Shown here piece after piece: positions 56,907 to 64,000 of a stretch of 64,000 nucleotides of DNA. The DNA is from Bacteroidota bacterium (lineage in GTDB: Bacteria; Bacteroidota; Bacteroidia; Chitinophagales; Chitinophagaceae): NCBI GenBank assembly GCA_016711825.1, contig JADJSG010000006.1, positions 830,130-894,129 on the forward strand, given 5' to 3'. Position numbers and translations under genes: made by a program. The notes below the pieces were generated by a model that worked only from the letters and a program-made list of their open reading frames with translations, did no database searches and had not been told where the DNA came from. The number at the start of each line of letters is the position of its first letter. Position 1 is the first letter of the stretch.

Positions 56907-57311
56907 TTAATCTTTAAATACAATGGTGTAAATACCATTTTGCAGATTGAGTGGATAGATTCCCTTTTGCACGGTATAGGCAACAGGCATCCGAAGTATT
57001 TGTATTACATCATCAGGAATGATCATGGATTCTTCCAAAATAAATTGTTTCTTGTTCATGAAAGCTTGATACAAGAGGGGGTTTTTTAATAGTTCTTGAG
57101 CACTCACACTTAAACTAAAACTTCCCTTTTTAGGTTCATTAAAAATATAGGTATAAATTAATTCTGTTTGAATACTGGTTTTGCATTGGGTGCCAATGGG
57201 ATTGCATTTAGCATTGAGCAGGGTTCCTTTTTTATCAATTTTATCGGCCCTGGAATAATGGCATAGAAAAATGCCTAACAGCATCATGATGAATATTTTA
57301 ATGTATGGCAT
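56907..57311 (-). CDS. Small secreted protein, unknown function
   Basis: The 134-residue protein has a signal peptide (MPYIKIFIMMLLGIFLCHYSRA). Two cysteines follow (NPIGTQCKTS and AKCNP), and the rest is mixed alpha/beta, ending NLQNGIYTIVFKD. The end resembles the 'iypl.ngiYti' close of some Bacteroidota proteins, but no family is recognised. Confidence 0.6.
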   Translation of the reverse strand: MPYIKIFIMMLLGIFLCHYSRADKIDKKGTLLNAKCNPIGTQCKTSIQTELIYTYIFNEPKKGSFSLSVSAQELLKNPLLYQAFMNKKQFILEESMIIPDDVIQILRMPVAYTVQKGIYPLNLQNGIYTIVFKD

Positions 57312-57805
57312 AGTAGTTTATTTTTTATGTTTTTTTAAAAGAGGTGATATGGTGAACAGCACAAAAATCTTATGGATGCAAATTTTTACAAATGCCTTTT
57401 CAGTTTTTTGTATGTTCCATTTTTAAAAGTCTTTTACTTAAATATTACTTTCATTTTTTCGAAGTGTTGCTTTACTTTTTTTAGTCACTTCAGAAATGAA
57501 ATGTTTTCTATATTTTAAGTTGTTTAAGATGCGCATCTTGACATTTAAAAATCTGATACAAACGTAAATAAAAAAATAACTCCGCTTTGGCGGAAACCCG
57601 TAGATTGGTATAAATCGAACAAAAAAAGGTAAAAAAACCTTATAATCAGGTATTTTAGAAACAGCTAAAATTTGTTAAAACAGGATTGACTTTAGTAAAA
57701 ACCATTTTTATAGAATGCAATATCTCAGGCTTTTATTATGAGAATACAGGATTGTTTTTTTTATATGATTGTTTGTTAAGTATGTATGATACACCCCAAA
57801 AATTT
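57312..57805. other. Gene-free stretch of about 490 bases
   Basis: Low-GC sequence between two secreted-protein genes of the same strand. It must contain the promoter of the small secreted protein at the low side. No open frame of note, hairpin terminator or RNA gene was recognised. Confidence 0.5.
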
Positions 57806-58906
57806 TTAAGGGTTAAATTTTGTAAAGGCGTTGCCGACTAATTTGTAAACTCCCTGATCGGGGGTGCCCAGCCACAAATTGTTTTGACGGTCGCGGTACA
57901 TTGATACCAAGTTGACGATTTGCTCAGCATCGCGCACTTCATAATGTGTGATATGATGTCCGTCATATTTATACACGCCTTCGCTCCATGTGGTTAACCA
58001 TATATCACCATGTTGGTCTTCTACGATATGTGAATAATAAATGTATTCATTGCCACCAAAAACGTTTGCATCACCTATGCCCTTTATTTTATTGTATTGG
58101 AGTCTATCGCTTTTTGCGGTGGCTTCAAGGTTTATATCATATCGATGTTGGGTATTGCAAAACCAATAGTGTCCTTCACGATCTTCATAAATAGAGCGAA
58201 TCCCAAAGCTACCGCCATTGGGAACTATGGTTAAATCTTTTTCGTACATCCACTTAACTGATTTTCCGTCATAACGGCAAGCGCCAAATACAGAAGTGCC
58301 AAACCATATAACGCCTTTTCGATCTTTATAAATGCTATAAATTTCATAAGGACTAAAAAATGGATTAATGCCCTTTTGATAAAATTCGTTGTGCAGATAA
58401 TGGTCTGGGAATTGTAAATTATATAGATTTTTTCCATCATATCGATAGGGTCCATGTTCGTCTTTTTTTCCTAACATATAAAACCACATATCGTTTGAAT
58501 CTAACTTCCATTCTTTACTTTTTATGACAGGTAAAAGGGTAAACTGTTTACCATCAAACTTATTGATACCGCCTAAAGTGGAGAAGTACATTTGGCCTGT
58601 TTTGTCTTCTTGTATTTGTCTGATACTGTCGTTGCTTAAGCCATGTTTTGTAGTGAACTGTATGAGGGTATGACCGTCATAACGATATATCCCTTCGCCA
58701 TTGCTTCCAAACCAATAATTGTTTTTTTTGTCTTGATAGATATACCACAAGTGAGTACCTAGTTTTTCAACTGTATCACCTATAAGTGTATTCGCTTGTA
58801 TTCCATCGTTTGGCTGATGCCTGGTATTTTGAGCATTGCAAGCCGTAAAGCCTACCATCATAACCCATAACCAAATCATATGTGGGGATGAACAGATTAA
58901 TTTCAT
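57806..58906 (-). CDS. Two-component-regulator-propeller-like lipoprotein
   Basis: The 366-residue protein has a lipoprotein signal (lipobox GFTAC, Cys near residue 23). An alternative start at 58879 keeps the signal. About seven blades follow the pattern 'IYQDKKNNYWFGSNGEGIYRYDGHTL', 'IQEDKTGQMYFSTLGGINKFDGKQF', and 'YRDRQNNLWLGTPDQGVYKLVGN', as in the sensor propellers of hybrid histidine kinases, but no kinase part is encoded. It may bind a ligand at the cell surface. Confidence 0.88.
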   Translation of the reverse strand: MKLICSSPHMIWLWVMMVGFTACNAQNTRHQPNDGIQANTLIGDTVEKLGTHLWYIYQDKKNNYWFGSNGEGIYRYDGHTLIQFTTKHGLSNDSIRQIQEDKTGQMYFSTLGGINKFDGKQFTLLPVIKSKEWKLDSNDMWFYMLGKKDEHGPYRYDGKNLYNLQFPDHYLHNEFYQKGINPFFSPYEIYSIYKDRKGVIWFGTSVFGACRYDGKSVKWMYEKDLTIVPNGGSFGIRSIYEDREGHYWFCNTQHRYDINLEATAKSDRLQYNKIKGIGDANVFGGNEYIYYSHIVEDQHGDIWLTTWSEGVYKYDGHHITHYEVRDAEQIVNLVSMYRDRQNNLWLGTPDQGVYKLVGNAFTKFNP

Positions 58907-59051
58907 ATTTTAAGATGTTTGTTTTTCTTTGATGAATGTTTATTTCATCTCATGTATCACATGTTTGCAATAAAGTATATCCCGAAGGTATGATAATATT
59001 TTATTGAATGCTTATCGTTCAATGTGGTTTGTGTATCTATCGTATACTTTA

Positions 59052-60017
59052 TCATGCGACAATATCAAGAATCACGTTTCCGGTTTTTTGTCCTGATTCT
59101 ACATATCGATACGCTTCTACAATTTGGTTTAGCGAATAATGACGGTCAATAAGGGGTTTAAAGGCACCGCTTTCAACAAGTGATTTTAAATAGTTTACAT
59201 CTTCTTTAGAGATTGTAGGAATGGGGAATAAGAGTCTTTTGCCTCCCCAAAGTGGTGTGGTGAGAGCCAGTAAAGGGTTTATTGCATTTTTACCCAATTC
59301 GGTAGAAATGTATATACCTTTTGCGGTCAATAATGGTTTGCAGGCAGCAAATGAACTTTTACCTACCGCATCAAAAATGAAATGGTATCGTGTGCTTGTT
59401 TGTGTAAAATCTTCTGTTTCATAATCTATCACGGTATCGGCCCCGAGTGATTTTACAAGGGGCACATGCTTAGTACTACAAACGGCTGTAACAATAGCGC
59501 CTACTTCTTTGAGTAATTGTACGGCTGCAGACCCAATGGCTCCTGTGGCGCCATACACTAACACTTGTTGACCTGCAGTAACCTTTGCGGCCCTGATATC
59601 GACCAATGCATAATGAGCACCTTCGGTAATGGCAGCCGCCAACGCAAAGGGTATGTGTTCGGGCATGGTGGTAACAGCATCTGATTCGGCGATGGTTAAA
59701 TATTCTGCATGACCACCACATGTTTTGTCATTAAAGCCAAATACTTTATCACCTTTTTTAAAAGTACGCACTTGTTTACCGACTTCGTCTACGATGCCTG
59801 CAAACTCGCAACCCAATACAGGATGTTTGGGTTTGAAAAGGCCGGTCCAAAATCGTGATATAAAATACTCAGCGCTTCGAAAACCAGCGTCAGTACGATT
59901 GACAGTAGATGCATATACTTGTACCCTTATTTCATTTTCTTTAGGAATGGGTTTGTCAATTTCCATGAGTTGCGCTACTTCGGGTGCTCCATATTTTGTA
60001 TATACAATGGCTTTCAT
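59052..60017 (-). CDS. MDR-superfamily NAD(P)-dependent oxidoreductase
   Basis: The 321-residue protein has a GroES-like N-terminal half (GCEFAGIVDEVGKQVRTFKKGDKVFGF) and a Rossmann half with VYGATGAIGSAAVQLLKEVGA. It lacks the structural zinc lobe, matching quinone-oxidoreductase-like MDR enzymes. Substrate unknown. It is monocistronic. Confidence 0.92.
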   Translation of the reverse strand: MKAIVYTKYGAPEVAQLMEIDKPIPKENEIRVQVYASTVNRTDAGFRSAEYFISRFWTGLFKPKHPVLGCEFAGIVDEVGKQVRTFKKGDKVFGFNDKTCGGHAEYLTIAESDAVTTMPEHIPFALAAAITEGAHYALVDIRAAKVTAGQQVLVYGATGAIGSAAVQLLKEVGAIVTAVCSTKHVPLVKSLGADTVIDYETEDFTQTSTRYHFIFDAVGKSSFAACKPLLTAKGIYISTELGKNAINPLLALTTPLWGGKRLLFPIPTISKEDVNYLKSLVESGAFKPLIDRHYSLNQIVEAYRYVESGQKTGNVILDIVA

Positions 60018-60260
60018 TTCTTATTTTTTAAGTTTATATTATTGTCTGAAAATGGCGCTCAAATTGGGTTTTTTATGCAATGTTCAGACCTATTGATGAA
60101 TCAAATTTAATCATGAATGTTCAGTGTCATACTAAATTTACACTATCGGTATTACCAACAACACAATATTTATAGACCAATTAGGATAAACGGAAATTCA
60201 AAGTATATAGACTTGCTAAGTACGAAATTGAAGTAGTGGAAATCCCGTTTCATAAAAAAA

Positions 60261-60294
60261 GGGTTCCATTTTCATGAAACCCTCTGTTTTTTTC
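60261..60294 (-). terminator. Terminator downstream of tRNA-Asn
   Basis: GGGTTCCAT (60261-60269) and ATGAAACCC (60274-60282) form a nine-base stem with one mismatch and a four-base loop. A run of A at 60254-60260 makes the U-run on the minus strand, and T at 60287-60293 on the other side makes it potentially bidirectional. It lies just past the tRNA 3' end. Confidence 0.75.
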
Positions 60295-60295
60295 G

Positions 60296-60369
60296 CTCTC
60301 CCTTCAGGACTTGAACCTGAGACCCCCTGATTAACAGTCAGGTGCTCTAACCAACTGAGCTAAGGAAGA
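60296..60369 (-). tRNA. tRNA-Asn (anticodon GTT)
   Basis: The minus strand folds as a complete cloverleaf of 74 nt: acceptor TCTTCCT with AGGGAGA, D arm GCTCAGTTGGTTAGAGC, anticodon stem CCTGA/TCAGG with loop CTGTTAA (anticodon GTT), and T arm with TTCAAGT. The 3' CCA is not encoded. Confidence 0.96.
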
Positions 60370-60645
60370 GTGTAATTGGGGTGCAAAAATAGGAAAAAAT
60401 ATATATTTACCAATTTTATTCTAAGAAAAATAATTTTATCCTATCGCTGAAATGCACTTCCAGGTATGGCAAAGCATGATAATGGTCTGTTTATAGGGGC
60501 ATTATGCCTTTAAACGTACAAGCTTAGCTACTTTAATGAGTTCCTTTTTGAATATATGCAGGGTGTTTTTTTACTTAAAATCAAATTTTTGTCGAAATTT
60601 GTAATCATTGCTGTTAAGGCGTAACTTTATTAAAAAAAGGATATA

Positions 60646-61062
60646 ATGAAAAATAATTGCATGAGCTTTTGCCTATTTCTTATGGTCGTAGTGCTTATGG
60701 CTTGTAATAGAAAAAAAACACCTGATTCGTGTCAAGGTGCTATCTGCACAGCTGAGTTTAGGATGCATACCGTGTATTTAAAAGATTCTACAGGTGCCGA
60801 TTTTATTCCCGATAAGGTAGAAACCTATAACGACAATGCGCAACTGATTCTTTTCCAAACAACTGCAGCCGTTCCCGGTATGAATGTCTATACCGTAGTA
60901 GATGATAGTAATCTCGATGATTTGGGCGTGAATATTACAAACGAATTGACTTTTAAAATCATTAAAAACAATGTGGTAGTCAAAGAAGCCATTTATCAGG
61001 CCAAAGCCGATTGTTGCCACATCAGTCAAGTAAGTGGTGCAGATACATTGATAGTGAACTAA
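60646..61062 (+). CDS. Small cysteine-containing lipoprotein, unknown function
   Basis: The 138-residue protein has a lipoprotein signal (lipobox VLMAC, Cys20). Cysteines in SCQGAICTAEF and DCCHIS could form disulfides around a beta domain with an FRMHTVYLKDSTG start. Not recognised. It stands alone after the tRNA region. Confidence 0.72.
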   Translation: MKNNCMSFCLFLMVVVLMACNRKKTPDSCQGAICTAEFRMHTVYLKDSTGADFIPDKVETYNDNAQLILFQTTAAVPGMNVYTVVDDSNLDDLGVNITNELTFKIIKNNVVVKEAIYQAKADCCHISQVSGADTLIVN

Positions 61063-61388
61063 TATAGAATCATTATTAGTCAAAAGTTAGAAAACAATTA
61101 AAGGCGACATCACACATTACGTCTATAATATTATCTGCCACCTATGTCAATACACATCATTGAATCAATGTGCACACTTCTTCTAAAGCACAGACTTAGA
61201 AAAGTGTAGATATCAAAGCATGCTGACACAAATGGTTTGTATGAATAGTAGAACAAGTGCAGGTAGCTTTATGTGTATGACTATCGATGTATATGATAAT
61301 GCATGAAAAACATTTTTTTTTGAAAGGCATTTTTTATGTTTTCATGACTGAATACCAGTTTCCATTCTTAACCTGGTTTTGATCAACC
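61063..61388. other. Gene-free stretch of about 325 bases
   Basis: It separates a lipoprotein gene and the 3' end of a convergent DinB gene. No clear hairpin, repeat or open frame was recognised. Confidence 0.45.
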
Positions 61389-61886
61389 CTATTTTTGTTC
61401 CCTAAAAAAAGTTATCTGATCGGTACTTGGTATTTGGGTAATACCGAGCAAACGTGCATAATGTATGAGTTGTCCTCTATGAAAAGTGCTATGGTTCATG
61501 GTATGGTGTATGGCCTCGTATACCGTACTTTTAACCACCGTTTTATTCATTGCCTTGTAGCTGAATGCATGTTCAAAGGAACGGTCGTCAAATTGTTTTT
61601 CTACAAAGTTTGTAAACTGCGATGAAACTGTCAGCCACGCAGAACAAGCTTCTGCAAAGTTGCCTTCAAACGTTTGATGAGGGATTAATATATGTTCAGC
61701 CATCATCAATCGTTGATACCATATACTTTCAGCACCCCAAATATGATTAACGGTATTGCGTATGGTAGAAAAACTACCCCCCAATGCTTGATCAAGCGTC
61801 TGATCGTTCAAGGTCTTAAGTATTTCAATCACACGCGCATTAGCCCAGCTATTGTATCGTGTATAATCAAGTAATATCCTTTTCAT
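61389..61886 (-). CDS. DinB family protein
   Basis: The start at 61886 (MKRILLDYTRYNSWANARVIEIL) gives 165 residues, the usual family size; the frame opens earlier at 61949 but would overlap the divergent PLP gene start. The DinB four-helix features are seen: YNSWANARV, VNHIWGAESIWYQRL, and HHTMNHSTFHRGQLIHYARLLG with metal-binding His residues. Members act as metal-dependent thiol transferases or of unknown role. Confidence 0.88.
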   Translation of the reverse strand: MKRILLDYTRYNSWANARVIEILKTLNDQTLDQALGGSFSTIRNTVNHIWGAESIWYQRLMMAEHILIPHQTFEGNFAEACSAWLTVSSQFTNFVEKQFDDRSFEHAFSYKAMNKTVVKSTVYEAIHHTMNHSTFHRGQLIHYARLLGITQIPSTDQITFFREQK

Positions 61887-61931
61887 GGGGTAAAGATAGG
61901 GGTGTAAAAAATAAATAATACCTTTGCGCTC

Positions 61932-63152
61932 ATGAAAAATAATCAACATATTGGTTTTGGCTCAAGTTGTGTTCATGCAGGATTTGAGGTCGAACAACAT
62001 CACAGTCATATTACCCCTATTTATGCATCCAGTACTTATTTGTTTGATAGTGCAGAGCATGCAGTCAACTTATTTACCGGAAAAGAGAAAGGCTATATCT
62101 ATGGACGATTTGGCAACCCTACCACCAACCAGACTGAAGATAAAATTGCAGCCCTTGAAGCGTATGGGTTAAAAGATGAAGCAGGAGAACCATTAGTCCT
62201 CAAAGCCATTTTACATGCTTCAGGTATGGCAGCTATCACCACCTTACTTTTAGCCAATGTCAGTGCGGGTGAAAAAGTACTTACCAACCTCTCTTTATAT
62301 GGTGGTACCCAGGAGTTAGTCGATAAAGTATTGCCCGGTTTAGGCATTGAAACCATCATTACAGATTTTAAAGATTTAAATAATGTAGCGGAAATTTTAA
62401 AAAATGACCCCAGCATAAAATTGGTTTATATAGAAACCCCTGCAAATCCTACTTTACAGTGTGTTGATATTGAAGCAATCACATTGCTTGCTCATCAAAA
62501 TGCCTGTAAAGTAGCTGTAGATAATACTTTTGCCACACCTTATCTTCAACAACCCTTTCGCTTTGGGGTAGATTTTGTGATGCACTCCACCACCAAATTT
62601 TTAAATGGGCATGGCACTGCCATTGGAGGGGTATTGATTGGTCGCGATATCCCTTTTATGCAAACCAAAGTTACTAAACATCATCGCTTGCTTGGGGGCA
62701 ATTCAAACGCCTTTGATGCCTTTTGACTTAACAGTGGATTGAAAACCCTTGAACTAAGAATGGAACGTCATTGCAGCAATGCTGAACAAGTGGCTCAATT
62801 TTTAGCATCACATCCAAAAATAGCTTTTGTCAATTATCTCGGTTTAGAAAAACACCCTGATTATGCATTATGTAAAAAACAAATGCGTCATGCTGGTGCT
62901 TTAATGAGTTTTGAAATAAGTGGTGGATTTGAAGCCGCTAAAAAGTTTATCAATCAATTGCAACTTTGTTGTAGTGCCGTTTCATTGGGTACCTGCGACA
63001 CCTTAATATCACATCCTGCAAGCACCACACATGTGGGTGTTGACCAGGCACTTCGTATAAAAAGTGGTATCACTGATGGGCTCATTCGTATGAGTGTCGG
63101 TATTGAAAATGTAGCAGATATTATCAGCGATTTAGAAAATGCGTTAAAGTAG
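61932..63152 (+). pseudogene. Cys/Met-metabolism PLP-dependent enzyme, interrupted by an in-frame TGA
   Basis: Both parts are in the same frame: 61932-62726 and on to 63152, about 406 codons. They show YIYGRFGNPT, HASGMAAI, VDNTFATPYLQQPF, the PLP lysine in HSTTKFLNGHG, and after the stop LKTLELRMERHCSNA and the C-terminal GTCDTLISHPASTTH. This is a methionine gamma-lyase/O-acetylhomoserine sulfhydrylase-type enzyme. The TGA at 62724-62726 falls in 'AFDAF-x-LNSGLKTL', where leucine is expected (TTA or TTG to TGA). A point mutation or base-call error is likely. The truncated protein would lack its C-terminal third and be inactive. Confidence 0.88.
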
Positions 63153-63284
63153 TAAGGGGTAAGGAGTAAGGGGTAAGGAGTAAGGGGTGAGGAGTAAGGG
63201 GTAAGGGGTAAGTAGTAAGGGGTAAGGGGTAAGGCAAAAGTTGTAAGGGGTAAGGCAAAAGTTGTAAGGGGTAATGGGTAAGGT
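63149..63284. repeat. Heptamer-based minisatellite (GGGGTAA / GGAGTAA)
   Basis: About 135 bases consist of imperfect copies of GGGGTAA and variants (GGAGTAA, GGGGTGA, TAGTAA), interrupted by two copies of GGCAAAAGTTGTAA. It starts at the stop of the PLP enzyme gene and ends shortly before the IS-like element. Open frames here are spurious. Confidence 0.9.
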
Positions 63285-63372
63285 GACGATGCCCAAATAA
63301 CGTTGACCGGTTTTGCCACTTAGAACAGAATATTTGCGGAAATACATTCTGATTCTTTTGTGGGGTTTGTCA

Positions 63373-64000
63373 TCAAAGGGATGGGACTCGATGTCCCATC
63401 CCTTTGAGATTTGCGTCCAATGACTTCGTCATCTTCTGCGGGGTTTGTCGTACCAAAGGTAATATTAGTTTTTCAAATTGCATAGGTGACTTCTTTTGTA
63501 ACATTTTATGAGGTTTCTCATAGTTATAAAGTAGTACTGATCGGTCAACTTCTTTGGCTAATTCTGTGAAGGATTTACATTTTCTGTATTGAAGGTAATT
63601 GTTCTTGATCACGCCATTTAACCTTTCTGCCATGCCATTTTCCCACGCATATTCTGCCATACTATTGTACATGCAGTACTTCTGCGTCAATGCCAGAAAT
63701 TCCTTGTCATAATATTGCCCGCCGCCATCAGAATGAAGAATTAATCCTTCCAGTTTTTGTCCGCGTCGGTTTCTGATAGCCATCTTCAAGGCAGTATAGG
63801 TTGTTTCTTCTGTCTTCAAGCTTTTAGATGTACTGTGGCCTATTATTCGTTTTGTGTAGGTATCCTGAATAAAAGTCAGAAAGTAAAACCGGCCTTGTAC
63901 TTCAAAGTAAGTAATGTCACTTTGCCAAACCTGATTGATATGATCAATTCGAAGTCCTTTTAGTTTATTTTCGAATCGGCTTACACCTCTGCTATCTGTT
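63373..64000 (-). mobile_element. IS3-family transposase (OrfB-like), 3' part, continues beyond window
   Basis: The frame is open to the window edge. It contains the integrase core of IS3/IS150-type OrfB: VWQSDITYFEV (first Asp), LILHSDGGGQYYD (second Asp), and WENGMAERLNGVIKNNYL (Glu), with a C-terminal YNYEKPHKMLQKKSP. No frame break is seen. The 5' end and the first ORF are outside the window, so integrity is unknown. The element's end was not located exactly. Confidence 0.92.
63375..63405. repeat. Perfect 13-bp palindrome at the IS 3' end
   Basis: AAAGGGATGGGAC (63375-63387) and GTCCCATCCCTTT (63393-63405) form a perfect hairpin with a five-base loop. It overlaps the last codons of the transposase frame. 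It may be a terminator or part of an IS end structure. Confidence 0.75.

Noticed and set aside
60296..60369. tRNA-Asn as integration site of a genomic island
   Set aside because: No integrase gene and no direct repeat of the tRNA end was seen nearby.
62724..62726. TGA recoding (selenocysteine or alternative code)
   Set aside because: The position is a conserved leucine, not a redox residue, and other genes in the window end with TGA.
63149..63284. CRISPR-like array
   Set aside because: Units are 7-14 bases, adjacent and degenerate, without spacers or cas genes.
63144..63347. Open frames on the minus strand through the repeat (repeated LTPYPLL units)
   Set aside because: They are translations of the GGGGTAA repeat and have no independent coding signal.

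Overview
The window comes from a low-GC member of the Bacteroidota, probably Chitinophagales-like. Pointers are the TamL lipoprotein form of TamA, PKD and propeller proteins, DUF6427-type and lmo0937/YtxH proteins, TAnnTTTG-type promoter elements, and above all a type VI secretion locus of the Bacteroidota-specific subtype (T6SSiii). No rRNA, CRISPR array or prophage was seen. There is one tRNA gene (Asn, GTT) at 60296-60369.

Layout. 1-3.5 kb: the tail of an ABC-F ATPase, a 39-residue membrane microprotein, and paaB-paaC-paaD of the phenylacetyl-CoA epoxidase without paaA, then a lipoprotein. 3.5-5.5 kb: a very A/T-rich stretch with one orphan secreted protein. 5.5-14.2 kb: housekeeping and envelope genes (lipoprotein, dsbD plus a stand-alone DsbD-alpha-like protein, purQ, a DUF6427-like membrane protein, a TIGR01777 epimerase, and a small envelope/stress operon with holin-like, YtxH and lmo0937-type proteins). 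14.7-24.4 kb: an outer-membrane assembly operon, tamB-tamL-AsmA-like. 24.4-27.6 kb: AI-2E-type permease, YihY/BrkB protein and an SDR with a lipoprotein-like signal.

27.6-52.7 kb is the T6SSiii locus. Sheath and recycling genes tssC, tssB and tssH lie at one end. A divergent three-gene module (coiled-coil protein, lytic transglycosylase, secreted beta-rich protein) follows. A long minus-strand operon then runs from vgrG through PAAR, adaptor, effector and immunity genes into hcp3, a coiled-coil membrane protein, tssG, tssN, tssK, tssO, tssP and tssE. Two tandem hcp genes have their own promoter and terminator, and tssF is divergent on the far side. The cargo section encodes two different putative metzincin metallopeptidases (HExxHxxGxxH plus Met-turn). 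One is followed directly by a secreted protein with a PepSY-like C-terminus, a plausible immunity protein. The other lies next to a DUF4123 adaptor. TssQ and TssR were not recognised.

52.8-64 kb: peptide deformylase, a zinc-ribbon protein, a GT4 glycosyltransferase, several orphan secreted proteins, a propeller lipoprotein, an MDR oxidoreductase, tRNA-Asn, a DinB-like protein, a Cys/Met-metabolism PLP enzyme broken by an in-frame TGA, a heptamer minisatellite and the 3' end of an IS3-type transposase.

A striking technical feature is that ten single-base frameshifts break eight otherwise full-length genes, and every one can be repaired by adding or removing one base in an A/T homopolymer. The repaired proteins have the lengths expected for their families, so I annotate these genes as single CDSs and suspect sequencing indels.
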